The translations under genes and the position numbers were made by a program. DNA of 43,573 nt from Bacteriovoracaceae bacterium (GTDB lineage: Bacteria; Bdellovibrionota; Bacteriovoracia; Bacteriovoracales; Bacteriovoracaceae), in contig JAOARC010000014.1 in the NCBI GenBank assembly GCA_025210745.1, positions 1 through 43,573 on the forward strand, written 5' to 3'. Below, one piece after another: positions 16,061 through 28,077 of this stretch (positions are counted from its first letter, which is position 1; each line of letters opens with the position of its first letter). Below the pieces are notes generated by a model. It saw only the letters and a list, made by a program, of their open reading frames with translations. It had not been told where the DNA came from and did no database searches.

Positions 16061-17190
16061 TAGGCGTGCTTTTTCTTTAATGCTCTTGCGATAACAATCT
16101 TTTGTACTTGATTGGTTCCTTCTACAATTTGAAGAACCTTTGCATCTCTCATATATCTTTCTACTGGATATTCAGCTGTGTAACCAACACCACCGTGAAT
16201 TTGAACAGCATCAGTTGTAACTTTCATGGCTGTATCTGTCGCTTTCATTTTTGCCATCGATGCAAGCATTACATTTGGAGCTCCATTATCAAAGTCTTTA
16301 GCTGCTTGTTTAACTAGTAGTCTTGAAGCTTCAATCTCTGTGGCCATATCTGCCATCATCCATTGAAGACCTTGAAATTCAAAAATAGGTTTTTTAAATT
16401 GCTCTCTTGTAAGAGAGTATTTTATTGACTCATCTAAAGCTCTTTGAGAAAGACCAACTCCAACTGAGCCAATAGTGATTCTTCCTCTATCTAATGCACT
16501 CATGGCAATAGTAAAGCCTTGCCCTTCACCTGATAAAAGATCTTCGTCTTTTACAAAACAGTTTTCAAATACAAGTTCACGAGTAGGACTTACTTTCCAT
16601 CCCATTTTCTTTTCTAGTTTTCCATATGAAAAACCTTCATCTCCATCTCTTACGATAAAAGCAGAGATTCCTTTTGCTCCTTGATCACCAGTTCTTGCCA
16701 TGACGATATAAGTTTTGGCAATTCCACCAGATGTGATCCACATTTTTGATCCATTTAATATATAACCACCTTCTACTTTTTTAGCTGTCGTTTTTAATGA
16801 GGCAGCATCACTTCCAGAGTGAGATTCAGAAAGACAAAATGCTCCAATCTCAATACCTGAAGTTAAAGCTGGAAGATATTTTTTCTTTTGTTCATCATTT
16901 CCAAATTGATTTAAAATAGATTGAACCATTGTTGATACTGATACTGTAACTGAGTAAGATACAGAATATTTAGCAATTTCTTCTAATACAATACATAGAT
17001 CTTCATAAGATAATCCAAGTCCACCATATTCTTCTGGTAGAGTAACTCCTGTTAATCCCATTTGGCCTAATTCATTGAAAATTTCCATTCTAAAATTACT
17101 ATTTGCATCGTCGTGCTCCATGTGAGGCTCGATTTTGTCCATGCAAAATTTTGAAATAGAAGATACTAATTCTCTTTGAAATTCATTCAT
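16060..17190 (-). CDS. Acyl-CoA dehydrogenase, short/medium-chain type
   Basis: 376 aa, full length. This FAD enzyme makes the trans-2 double bond in acyl-CoA and passes electrons to ETF. It shows CLSESHSGSDA (119-129), MWITSGG (150-156), and the catalytic base Glu357 in IVEGTNQVQ, the position used by short- and medium-chain enzymes. Arg-rich LDRGRI is at 233-238. It differs from the second dehydrogenase at 29651, which uses the other base position. It is the first gene of the operon to pgi, dgcB, mutL, miaA and ppsR, with a promoter at 17219-17247. Exact chain-length preference cannot be read from sequence. Confidence 0.93.
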   Translation of the reverse strand: MNEFQRELVSSISKFCMDKIEPHMEHDDANSNFRMEIFNELGQMGLTGVTLPEEYGGLGLSYEDLCIVLEEIAKYSVSYSVTVSVSTMVQSILNQFGNDEQKKKYLPALTSGIEIGAFCLSESHSGSDAASLKTTAKKVEGGYILNGSKMWITSGGIAKTYIVMARTGDQGAKGISAFIVRDGDEGFSYGKLEKKMGWKVSPTRELVFENCFVKDEDLLSGEGQGFTIAMSALDRGRITIGSVGVGLSQRALDESIKYSLTREQFKKPIFEFQGLQWMMADMATEIEASRLLVKQAAKDFDNGAPNVMLASMAKMKATDTAMKVTTDAVQIHGGVGYTAEYPVERYMRDAKVLQIVEGTNQVQKIVIARALKKKHA

Positions 17191-17218
17191 CTTTAAACCT
17201 TTGCTAAATTATGGAGAA

Positions 17219-17247
17219 TTTATAACAAATTTAGCTCCTCGTGTAAA
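17219..17247 (-). promoter_or_regulatory. Sigma-70-like promoter of the acyl-CoA dehydrogenase-pgi-dgcB-mutL-miaA-ppsR operon
   Basis: On the minus strand TTTACA (17242-17247), 17 bases, TATAAA (17219-17224), about 30 bases before the ATG at 17190. Spacing is ideal and both boxes are close to consensus. Confidence 0.6.
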
Positions 17248-17266
17248 AGATGCGCGTTGCAGAAAA

Positions 17267-17929
17267 TTAAAATGTATAGTTCATAGCAAGCCCTGCATAT
17301 GTCTTGTTAGAGCTTGTTTTAAAGATCGCAGGGAAAAAGGATAGATTTTTTCTTTTGTCATAGTAAAAGCTTTCATATTTGCTTTTATAAAAATAAGAAT
17401 AACCAATAACTATTAGGTTAATTCCACCTAGAAATTTATATATTTCTTTAAGATCCTTTTGGGTATCTCCTGATACTGAATTTATAAAGTACTGGGTAGC
17501 TAGAAATGTAGAACTCCATAATAATTGAAGCCTTTTAGCTCTTTCTTCTTTAGCAAAGATTTCAATTATATCAGTGGCCATCTTTTCTCGGTTCATAGAT
17601 TTTTTATTTTTCTTTAATAAAAAATACAGCTCTTTATCTTGTATCGGTCTGTAATAATCATAAATGCCTTTTCCAATATTTAAGATACCTATTGTTTGCA
17701 CCATACTATAGGATAACTTTAGCGTTTGACTGTCGGTAGAGTAGTAGCCAGCATTTCCAATTATAAATGCAGCCGAACCATTGATAATATTTTCATATTT
17801 ATTATAAGTATAATTTTTATTACTTTTAAGAGCTTCTTTTTTCAGAAATTCAAAAGAACTCGCTTTTTTCTTTTTTGAATAGGCACTTATACTGAGTAAA
17901 GATAATAGTAGTATAATAAAGGTTTTCAT
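17267..17929 (-). CDS. Exported protein of unknown function, 220 aa
   Basis: A signal peptide (MKTFIILLLSLLSISAYS) is followed by a very basic stretch (KKKK), then mixed hydrophobic segments (INGSAAFIIGNAGYY, LSYSMVQTIGILNIG, LGGINLIVIGYSYFY). The end MNYTF finishes in Phe, as many outer-membrane proteins do. It may be membrane-associated. The start overlaps the stop of the upstream barrel gene by 4 bases, so they are translated together. I do not recognise the family. Confidence 0.65.
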   Translation of the reverse strand: MKTFIILLLSLLSISAYSKKKKASSFEFLKKEALKSNKNYTYNKYENIINGSAAFIIGNAGYYSTDSQTLKLSYSMVQTIGILNIGKGIYDYYRPIQDKELYFLLKKNKKSMNREKMATDIIEIFAKEERAKRLQLLWSSTFLATQYFINSVSGDTQKDLKEIYKFLGGINLIVIGYSYFYKSKYESFYYDKRKNLSFFPAIFKTSSNKTYAGLAMNYTF

Positions 17930-19005
17930 AAGTAGACCTCAAATGTAAATCCAGCGGCTGATTCTTTTGTACTTGAAAAGTCTCCAAGAGCTTCAATTTG
18001 ACTGTAATAGATTCCTATTGATGAAGAGTCGGACTCAAATTTAAAACCAAAATTAGAAATATATTTAGAGTATGAAGCGGTAGTACTAAAGTTTCCTAGA
18101 GAATAACTTAAAGCAAGAGCTGAATATTCATTATAAAAACTTTCAAAAACTTTATTAAAAGCAAATGATGTTTCTAGGTTGATAGATCCAAAGCTAAAAT
18201 AGAAGTCATATCCAATATTTGCTTTGGAATACTGTTCATATATAAGAATTGGCTGAAGTTCATTTTCTGAAATAAGTTTATCTTCATCTAAAGAATAGTG
18301 AGAATTTAAGTTTTTCAAGATAAGACTAAAAGATGGAGCCCAAAGAAAATTATTTTCATAGTGTAACGCAAGATCAGCTGCAATGGATTGTTCTCTTTTA
18401 AATTTTATAATTTCATCCACATCTGTACTTGTGAGTTGTGCTAGAGAAAAAGTGTCGTTGTAAAATTTATGTTCATAATAAAATAAGGTTCCACCAATAT
18501 TAAGAGTATGGTTCTTATTTGATAGAGAGTCTAACTTTATTCCTGATGTTATACTTAATCTTTTTACAGTATTTAAACTTAGCGAGATTTCTGGAAAAGC
18601 AGGATTAAAAACGAAAATATCGGCATTAACTTGAACAGGATCATAGCTTAAATAGAAATAGGGAGTATTAAACTCTAGAAAAGTTCCTCCACCCCAAGAG
18701 TTAAAGTTTTGTTTTGAAAAAAGCTCTTCTAAAAACTCTTTTGTAATAGACTCAAAAACTAACTTGTTTCCAGCATCTACTGATTCACCATCTGATTTTG
18801 ATCCAAGAAAGAATGTTAATCCTTTTTTAATGTTTTTTGTAAAAAGAGCAGGGTTGCATCCTACTGAATCTCGTCTTTTTGTGAAAGTTGAACATGTGTC
18901 TTGTGATACGACTTGAGTAAAGTTTGTATGAGGCTTAAATAAGTGAAGAACAGGCATAGAATAAGCCATGAAAGAAAATAAAGTTATAATAAGCGCCATA
19001 ATCAT
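17926..19005 (-). CDS. Predicted outer-membrane beta-barrel protein, 359 aa
   Basis: After a signal peptide (LIITLFSFMAYS) there is a region with two Cys (DTCSTFTKRRDSVGCNPA) that could form a disulfide. Repeated alternating strands follow through the C-terminus (LSLNTVKRLSITSGIKLD, LNIGGTLFYYEHKFY, IGYDFYFSFGSINLETSF, SSIGIYYSQI), ending FTFEVYL. The NPALFTKNIKKGL start and overall pattern resemble TraF-/PorV-like barrels, but this is a loose resemblance. It is the second gene of a three-gene unit with the lipoprotein at 19035 and the 220-aa protein, suggesting a common outer-membrane complex. Confidence 0.65.
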   Translation of the reverse strand: MIMALIITLFSFMAYSMPVLHLFKPHTNFTQVVSQDTCSTFTKRRDSVGCNPALFTKNIKKGLTFFLGSKSDGESVDAGNKLVFESITKEFLEELFSKQNFNSWGGGTFLEFNTPYFYLSYDPVQVNADIFVFNPAFPEISLSLNTVKRLSITSGIKLDSLSNKNHTLNIGGTLFYYEHKFYNDTFSLAQLTSTDVDEIIKFKREQSIAADLALHYENNFLWAPSFSLILKNLNSHYSLDEDKLISENELQPILIYEQYSKANIGYDFYFSFGSINLETSFAFNKVFESFYNEYSALALSYSLGNFSTTASYSKYISNFGFKFESDSSSIGIYYSQIEALGDFSSTKESAAGFTFEVYL

Positions 19006-19034
19006 TGGTTAATTATGGCGTAGTAAATCTTCTT

Positions 19035-20294
19035 TTACAAGAGTGATGAAGCAGAACAGCTTTCTTTTTGATCTGAAATAATATGTTCGATAAAACCGTT
19101 CTTTTTATCATCAGATAGTGCATCTGGAAGATTTTTAAATTTTTCATAATTCTGCTCAAAGTTCTCTCGCTGATCTGCAGGTAAGAAACTATCTTTTCCA
19201 TGTCTTAAAAGAACATCTATTCTTTTCTTTATGATGGAGTAGTTATTTGCAATTTTCTCTGGTTTAAACTGACAGTATAGATCTTGTGGAGAATTAACTT
19301 TAGAAAAGTCAAAGCTTGATGAGTAAATGCTTATAAGTGAAAAAATAGAAAGTTCATATAAAAAAGTACTGGCTTTTCCTTTCATTTTTGGATCTTTGGC
19401 TAAAAGAGCAAGTTCATCAATAGACTTTGTTATATATTTTTGATTTGAATCTGGAATTTGGGGTAAAGATTCTAGTAGTGGAATTGCTTCGTAAGTAGTC
19501 CATAAAATATTCATCATGATAAGAGGTATATCTTCTTCCTTTGCACCTGCAATTTTAGGTGGATGAATAAACTTAGACTTTTCTACCTCATATTCATATA
19601 GATATTCAGTGTATTTTTCAACATCATATTTAATATTAGCTAAGCGGTTGTAGCTCTCCCAATTTCCAGAAAAGTCAGCTCCGTAAAATTCGTAGCCTAA
19701 TACATTATTAAATAATATATCTAACTTTTTATAATCATAGTGATCATAGGTTAATATGTTATGTTTTGCTTTTAGCTCAGTTATATATTCTTTTATTGAA
19801 GTAAGATAGACCTCACAAGTATCACTATCATCTTCGTAATGAGAACAATCTGGTTTGGGAACCTTTATATATTTTTCCATTAAAAATTTTTCTGAACTCA
19901 TCCATCTTTGTTCTCTGTCTTCAGGAGTTTCATTTTCATTATTAGATCTCTTTTCTAGAATTTGAGTATATTTTTTATTAGTATCATTAGAGCTTCCCCA
20001 ATTAATTGCTTTTTCATGAAAAAGTTTTACTTCAAGAAGGGGAAACATTGCATAGATATCAATTCCACCTTTACTTGCATAAGCTGAAGCTAATAAAAAT
20101 TTATCTTGGTTATCATTTTGAGATCTATTTTCAAGATTGCTTATAACGGTATCATTGTCACCTTCATTTAAAGACTGTAAAAGCCCAGTTCTGTGATTGT
20201 CTTTGGCTTTAAATTCTTTCTTTTCACATGAATAAAGACAGAATAAAACTGTCAAGAATATAGACAATGTCCTAGTAGATATACAAATATTCAT
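19035..20294 (-). CDS. Lipoprotein of unknown function, 419 aa, mostly helical
   Basis: ATG 20294 has GAGGG six bases upstream; a GTG directly before it (20297) is also possible. The signal peptide ends LYSC, lipidated Cys23. The mature part is rich in charged helices, with a region that could hold helical repeats (LIMMNILWTTYEAIPLLESLP, SIDELALLAKDPKMKGKA). I do not recognise the family. It is the first gene of the unit leading to the barrel (gap 29 bases) and the 220-aa exported protein, behind a sigma-54-like promoter. Confidence 0.65.
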   Translation of the reverse strand: MNICISTRTLSIFLTVLFCLYSCEKKEFKAKDNHRTGLLQSLNEGDNDTVISNLENRSQNDNQDKFLLASAYASKGGIDIYAMFPLLEVKLFHEKAINWGSSNDTNKKYTQILEKRSNNENETPEDREQRWMSSEKFLMEKYIKVPKPDCSHYEDDSDTCEVYLTSIKEYITELKAKHNILTYDHYDYKKLDILFNNVLGYEFYGADFSGNWESYNRLANIKYDVEKYTEYLYEYEVEKSKFIHPPKIAGAKEEDIPLIMMNILWTTYEAIPLLESLPQIPDSNQKYITKSIDELALLAKDPKMKGKASTFLYELSIFSLISIYSSSFDFSKVNSPQDLYCQFKPEKIANNYSIIKKRIDVLLRHGKDSFLPADQRENFEQNYEKFKNLPDALSDDKKNGFIEHIISDQKESCSASSLL

Positions 20295-20332
20295 CACATT
20301 CCCTCTTAAATACTAAAATATATTGATTATTG

Positions 20333-20350
20333 AGCAATAATGATGCCAAG
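20333..20350 (-). promoter_or_regulatory. Sigma-54 (RpoN)-like promoter
   Basis: On the minus strand TTGGCATCATTATTGCT has GG (-24) and GC (-12) with exactly 10 bases between them. It matches YTGGCAC-N5-TTGCW apart from C to T in the sixth position. The predicted start is near 20322, giving a 28-base leader to ATG 20294. No enhancer-binding site was identified. TTGCTC...TAGTAT downstream could instead be a weak sigma-70 promoter. Confidence 0.5.
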
Positions 20351-20354
20351 CTAA

Positions 20355-20383
20355 TTGATTTCATAACCATTTAAAGGGATAAT
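20355..20383 (+). promoter_or_regulatory. Sigma-70-like promoter of the fadB-fadA operon
   Basis: TTGATT (20355-20360), 17 bases, GATAAT (20378-20383), about 36 bases before ATG 20420. AGGG/CCCT arms flank the -10 box (AGGGATAATACCCT), a small dyad that could be an operator. Confidence 0.55.
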
Positions 20384-20419
20384 ACCCTCGTTTCAAATTA
20401 ATTCATACAAGGAGTCAGT

Positions 20420-23730
<3,311 letters not shown>

Positions 23731-23735
23731 ATATA

Positions 23736-23764
23736 AAAAATGGCCAGTTTATCTGGCCATTTTT
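23736..23764. terminator. Bidirectional intrinsic terminator
   Basis: Stem AAAAATGGCCAG/CTGGCCATTTTT around a 5-base loop (23748-23752), with T-rich flanks on both strands. It ends fadA on the plus strand and the 112-aa gene on the minus strand, whose stop lies inside the structure. Confidence 0.85.
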
Positions 23765-24087
23765 ATTTTAAAAGTATTTGTACTTATAAAACTATTATCA
23801 CTAAAAAAACAAAATGACTGAGAATGACCATTAAATAGTTTTCCTATTCTTACTTTACCTCCTACTTTCTTGCAGGCAATAGAATAAGGATTTATATATT
23901 TAATTTCATTGTAGTTTAGATTTACAACGTACTTTAGGTATTTAGAAGCTTGGCACTTATTACAATTAAAATTAATTAGAACTTGGTTAATTCTTGATAG
24001 TTTCTCTCTGTCATTTGCGAATTTTACCCAGTATTTTCCTGCATATAGGTGAGAAATGAAAAAAGAAAATATCAATAGAGCTTTCAT
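23749..24087 (-). CDS. Small exported protein, 112 aa
   Basis: Signal peptide MKALLIFSFFISHLYA, then a mature domain with four Cys (FNCNKCQASK, ACKKV, FCFF) that may form disulfides in the periplasm. GKYWVKFANDREKLSRINQVL begins the mature part. The family is unknown to me. Single gene; its upstream region of 89 bases is shared with the divergent protease gene. The last codons run into the fadA terminator. Confidence 0.6.
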   Translation of the reverse strand: MKALLIFSFFISHLYAGKYWVKFANDREKLSRINQVLINFNCNKCQASKYLKYVVNLNYNEIKYINPYSIACKKVGGKVRIGKLFNGHSQSFCFFSDNSFISTNTFKIKMAR

Positions 24088-24176
24088 ACTTGCTATAATA
24101 GCGGGTCTAAAGAATCTATTTTAGTGGAAAATTCTTACCTCTATTTTATAAGTTCTTAATAAGAGATAATTTTAGT

Positions 24177-26177
24177 GTGAAAAAATTAATATTAGTTATA
24201 TTATTTTCAATATCTTCTCTTCTTGCTTCTGAAAAAGATTCTTCAAGAGAATATACTCAAGAAGAAATAGAAAGTCTTAGTGGAGTAGGGAGTATTTCTC
24301 AGCAATGTTCAGGTACATCGATTAAGAGGTCATTATTTGATAAAGGGAACTCATTAGAAGGTGTAAAAGTTCAAGACCAAGATGGGCTACAAACTTGCTA
24401 TGCTAATACAGCTTCATTAATAATTAAGTCTCATAACCCTAAGAAGCCAGTACCATCATACCTTGATCTTGCATCTTATAATAAATTTGATCCTAGTAAA
24501 AAGTATGATTTTGATAGAGGACTAACATGCGATTTAATTAATACTATTAAAGAACAAGATATTCCTTTGTGCTCTAATAGTATTTTGGAAAATAGACCAG
24601 TTCAAGTTCAAGATGAAATTTTATATAGTTTATATAATTTAATTAATGGAAAAGATAATAATGAAGAAAAAATAAATCAACAATCTAAAGACTCTCTTTT
24701 ACAAAATATTTCGCAATTTGAATCATTTTTAGCGGATAATCCTATGCCTAAAAGAGAAAGTTGTGATGTCGCAGAAGGACTGAATTTTAAAAAATATATT
24801 TATAATCATTTAAGTGCTCTATTGTCTTCTTATGCTTATGAAAACGTAGAAGAACAAGTAGAGACACAGAGCTGTGCTTATATAGTACATAAAAGAATGA
24901 GGGAGCTTGGTATAGATCAATCTAAAAAAGAAATTTCAGATGATGATTATCAAGATTTTTCATTTAATCCTAATTTCATAAAAAATATAAATGAGGATAT
25001 TTCCTCAAGACTAAAGTCTACGAGGATGCCTTCAGGAAAGACTTATTATAATACAATTGTTAGTATGCTTGATAGTGAAAAAACATCAAGTGGTATTCGT
25101 GGAAAGTTTATTGATTACGGACCCTCACAAGTAAAAGCTTATCATCGAATAGTTAACATTATTGGAAAAGAGGTTCAAGGATCTTTGAACTTAGCTTATA
25201 GTTCTTTAAAAAAAGAAGGTAGTCAAAAGTTGGTAAGTTGTTTAGATCAATACGAGAAAAGTGCAACATTTAATCCGGCAGCTTTTTTAAATAGTATTAA
25301 TAGTAGTTGTCATTCTCAAATAAACTTATGGGAAAGATATCACCGACAATCTTATGCAAGTTGTTCAGATGAAGTAAAAAAAATGTTTTATACATTACGT
25401 TCTTTAACTCAATTAGGTGCTGATTTAAATAAGGTAAAGGATTTTTTGAGCAAAAAGGGTGATAAAAGACAGTTAAGATCCTTAATGGAGTCTCTTTGTG
25501 AAAAAAAGATTAAATATGATTTTCCTTCAAAAAAATGTGAATATTTTCAAGTTCTAGAGGGACTTTCTTTAGTTAAAGAGGCCCAGGACTTTATTCCTTA
25601 TCAAAAATGGATGGAGATTTTAGATGATTATGTGAAAACTCATCCTGAATCAAAAATTGATTTTGAAAAACTCGTTGCATTTTTTAAGGAAAAAACATCT
25701 AGTAAAGATTTTTTTAATGGTATTTCTAAAACTCTATTTTATGATTTTGGAACTCAAGTTAATAAGTCATTAAGTGATGTTACTGATGACCTAGATATAA
25801 AAGGATTTAAATCTATTTTGAAAAAAACAGTTCAAAATTTAATAAAAAAGAAAAATAAAGGTGCCAATAAAATAGTGGATTCTATAAAAGCGGGACATGC
25901 TGTTGGAGTTTCTACCTGTGCAAGTATGTTCACAGGTTTAAAAAAGAAAAAATATACGAACTGCCAGAATCATGCTGTTACAGCAACAGGAGTTCAATGT
26001 GTAAATGGGAAATTAAAAGTTCAAATTACGAATTCCTGGGGAATAGGATGTGAAGATAATAAAGAGCAGCAGAGCCTTTTTAGCTGTGAAAAAGATGTAG
26101 ATGGTTTAACTAATGGTAAAGCTTGGGTTGATTATGATTATTTAGCTGATCAGGGATTTAGACTACGCTCTTTTTAA
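24177..26177 (+). CDS. Exported papain-like (C1A) cysteine protease with long central insertion
   Basis: 666 aa, GTG start, signal peptide MKKLILVILFSISSLLA. A papain-type active site is split across the protein. Gln68 and Cys74 lie in VQDQDGLQTCYANTAS, with the papain Gln19-Cys25 spacing. His599 is in NHAVTATGV and Asn619 in ITNSWG. In ordinary papains about 130 residues separate Cys and His; here about 525 do. The insertion is helical and Cys-containing, and may be a specificity or inhibitory domain. The product is predicted periplasmic or secreted and could act in self-envelope or prey-protein digestion (inference). Its 3' end overlaps that of the convergent HAD gene by 20 bases. Confidence 0.82.
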   Translation: MKKLILVILFSISSLLASEKDSSREYTQEEIESLSGVGSISQQCSGTSIKRSLFDKGNSLEGVKVQDQDGLQTCYANTASLIIKSHNPKKPVPSYLDLASYNKFDPSKKYDFDRGLTCDLINTIKEQDIPLCSNSILENRPVQVQDEILYSLYNLINGKDNNEEKINQQSKDSLLQNISQFESFLADNPMPKRESCDVAEGLNFKKYIYNHLSALLSSYAYENVEEQVETQSCAYIVHKRMRELGIDQSKKEISDDDYQDFSFNPNFIKNINEDISSRLKSTRMPSGKTYYNTIVSMLDSEKTSSGIRGKFIDYGPSQVKAYHRIVNIIGKEVQGSLNLAYSSLKKEGSQKLVSCLDQYEKSATFNPAAFLNSINSSCHSQINLWERYHRQSYASCSDEVKKMFYTLRSLTQLGADLNKVKDFLSKKGDKRQLRSLMESLCEKKIKYDFPSKKCEYFQVLEGLSLVKEAQDFIPYQKWMEILDDYVKTHPESKIDFEKLVAFFKEKTSSKDFFNGISKTLFYDFGTQVNKSLSDVTDDLDIKGFKSILKKTVQNLIKKKNKGANKIVDSIKAGHAVGVSTCASMFTGLKKKKYTNCQNHAVTATGVQCVNGKLKVQITNSWGIGCEDNKEQQSLFSCEKDVDGLTNGKAWVDYDYLADQGFRLRSF

Positions 26178-26745
26178 AATATCTTATTAACTCTTTATAT
26201 TCTTCAAATACAATATCTGCAGATTGTTTAAATTCATTATTATTTTTATTTAAAATAAGAGCACTTGTAGCTCCTGCATTTGCAGCTGTTTCTATATCAA
26301 ACTTATAATCACCTATATAGAGAATATTTTTGGGATTTAAATTCCATTTTTTACAAATTTTAAATATTCCATCTGGGTGAGGTTTTGCTTTGGCACAATC
26401 TCTAGATAGTACTTGATCAAATTTTAACTGATGTTTTTTTATAGATATTATAGCGACTTCTAATGAGTTTCTGGTTAAAATTGCTGTCGGTATATTTTTA
26501 TTTGTAAGTAAATCATAAAAAGATTTAAAGTCTCTAATTAAGGTAGAGTTTATAGCTCCTTTAAGTTCATGTTGATGAATAATTTCAAATGCATTTTTTA
26601 TAAAGTTTTGATCTGTTTGTCTTGCAAGGTATTCAAGTATCGGTTTTTTATTGGGAATTCCAATCTCTTGTCTCATGAGATCAAAGTCTAGTTGTGAATC
26701 GACAATTGTTCCATCAAGATCAAAAATAACGCCTTGAAATCTCAT
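26158..26745 (-). CDS. HAD-superfamily phosphatase (phosphoglycolate-phosphatase-like)
   Basis: 195 aa. All four HAD motifs are visible: DLDGT (Asp9, Asp11), ILTRNS, Lys in CAKAKPHPDG, and GDYKFDIETAANAG with the acidic pair. The helical cap sits between motifs I and II, as in the Gph/beta-phosphoglucomutase subfamily. A small phosphorylated metabolite is the likely substrate; which one is unknown. The ATG overlaps the stop of the glutathione peroxidase gene by 4 bases, so they form an operon. Confidence 0.85.
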   Translation of the reverse strand: MRFQGVIFDLDGTIVDSQLDFDLMRQEIGIPNKKPILEYLARQTDQNFIKNAFEIIHQHELKGAINSTLIRDFKSFYDLLTNKNIPTAILTRNSLEVAIISIKKHQLKFDQVLSRDCAKAKPHPDGIFKICKKWNLNPKNILYIGDYKFDIETAANAGATSALILNKNNNEFKQSADIVFEEYKELIRYFKKSVV

Positions 26746-27209
26746 AGTTGTGCCTTTATTAAAGAAATAATTTTTTGATCTAAAGGAGATGTTGCGCTAG
26801 AAAAACGACCTAGTAACTTACCATTTTTAGAGACAATAAACTTTTCAAAATTCCATTTAATTTCTTTATTATCATCTTGTTTGATGAGATTTTTGATAAG
26901 AGAAATTGCTTGCTCGCCTTTAACAATTGACTTCGGAAAGACTTGAAATGTTGTCTTGTAATTGAGTTCGCAAAAATCTTGTGTTTTTTTGGTGTTTTCT
27001 GGATTTTGCATTCCAAAATCATTTGATGGAATTGCTATTATTTTAAAATTTTTGGAAGAAATAGTTTCTTTTAGTTTTTCGATATCTTTTAATTGATGAG
27101 TATATCCACATTTTGTTGCTATATTTGTAATAAAAAAGACTTTTTTATCAAACTTATGCAAGTTAATTGCAAATAAGTTTAATGATAATAATGTAAGTAT
27201 AATTTTCAT
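26742..27209 (-). CDS. Exported glutathione peroxidase-like protein
   Basis: 155 aa. A signal peptide (MKIILTLLSLNLFA) replaces the usual cytoplasmic N-terminus. The thioredoxin-like GPx core follows: peroxidatic Cys34 in TNIATKCGYT, Gln68 in SNDFGMQNP, and Trp119-Asn120 in KWNFEKF. It is therefore a Cys-type, probably thioredoxin-dependent, peroxidase acting outside the cytoplasm. The mature domain lacks the first GPx strand, so the peroxidatic Cys lies unusually close to the cleavage site. It is followed by the HAD gene with a 4-base overlap. Confidence 0.82.
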   Translation of the reverse strand: MKIILTLLSLNLFAINLHKFDKKVFFITNIATKCGYTHQLKDIEKLKETISSKNFKIIAIPSNDFGMQNPENTKKTQDFCELNYKTTFQVFPKSIVKGEQAISLIKNLIKQDDNKEIKWNFEKFIVSKNGKLLGRFSSATSPLDQKIISLIKAQL

Positions 27210-27228
27210 TTGTAATCCTTGTTTTTAT

Positions 27229-28032
27229 TTAAAGGAATTGTTCTCCGAGGATATATCCTTCTTTCATTTGTTTTGAATTTGGTATTTTGATTAAGTTTTT
27301 TTCCAAATGATAATACATGAAAAGGGCATTAAAGTAAGCATCTTTGTAGTCAGTATTGTTGATTTGATTAATATAGTCAATATTCTCTATATGATTAAAG
27401 TCTTGAATGATCTTTGTAAAGTTTGTTGCTGTTCTTGTTGTATTATTTAGAAACTTCCAGGCGTAACTTGGATAAGATTCAAAAATAACAATTTGTTCTT
27501 TTAAACATTTTGGATAGCACCAAATACCGAAATTTTCTATGTCCTGACTTATTTCTTTCCATATCCTAAATGTACCTGCTTGAATATTTTTTTGAAAAGG
27601 AATTTGTCTAAAGACGCTATTTGCATTTAAAGCTTTTTCTACATCTCGAAGAGGATATTTTTGATTAACTTCAAGCTCGTAGAGGTTATCAAAATACTCC
27701 ATCGCGGCAAGAGTGCCATACTTATTACTAAAATTACTTTTTTTCAAAACCTCCAAGAAGTGATCAACACCTATTGATTCTAATACAAAAGATGGAAGAC
27801 CAAGAACACAATCAATACTTAGGACTATTTTTTTGTTATCATCTAGCTTTAGTAATTTGAATATTTCATTTTTATTCATTTTATTTAATTTGTATTGATT
27901 CTTATGAACTAACCATTTTGTATCTTTTTTTTCAAAAATAATCGTAGGCAAAGGTTTAGCTGAAAGTTCATTGATCTTAGCACCTGTTTGATCGATCCCA
28001 ATAATATAATCAATTTCATCTAGATAAAGCAT
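27229..28032 (-). CDS. DUF429-like protein (predicted RNase H-fold)
   Basis: 267 aa, cytoplasmic. It shows the DUF429 pattern: an N-terminal strand with an acidic residue (YIIGIDQTGA), IVLSIDCVLGLP, IVFESYPSYAWKFL, and a C-terminal DYKDAYFNALFMYYHL...EGYILGE segment. DUF429 proteins are predicted nucleases of RNase H fold; activity is not established here. It is downstream of the photolyase-like gene (75-base gap) but has its own upstream element (28061-28076) almost identical to that of the photolyase gene. Joint regulation is likely. Confidence 0.6.
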   Translation of the reverse strand: MLYLDEIDYIIGIDQTGAKINELSAKPLPTIIFEKKDTKWLVHKNQYKLNKMNKNEIFKLLKLDDNKKIVLSIDCVLGLPSFVLESIGVDHFLEVLKKSNFSNKYGTLAAMEYFDNLYELEVNQKYPLRDVEKALNANSVFRQIPFQKNIQAGTFRIWKEISQDIENFGIWCYPKCLKEQIVIFESYPSYAWKFLNNTTRTATNFTKIIQDFNHIENIDYINQINNTDYKDAYFNALFMYYHLEKNLIKIPNSKQMKEGYILGEQFL

Positions 28033-28059
28033 AAAAGAGATCTTATAGGATTTCTTTTA

Positions 28060-28077
28060 AGATTGCCATAAGACATA
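28060..28077 (-). promoter_or_regulatory. Element shared with the photolyase upstream region (copy 1)
   Basis: On the minus strand TATGTCTTATGGCAATC (28061-28077) matches the photolyase copy in 15 of 17 bases. It starts 29 bases upstream of the DUF429 ATG. TTATGG with TATAAG 18 bases on could be promoter boxes, so the element may be a conserved promoter or an activator site around the -35. Confidence 0.5.

Noticed and set aside
19013..19201. Short minus-strand ORF at the end of the lipoprotein gene
   Set aside because: Mostly an out-of-frame reading of that gene, without a ribosome-binding site.
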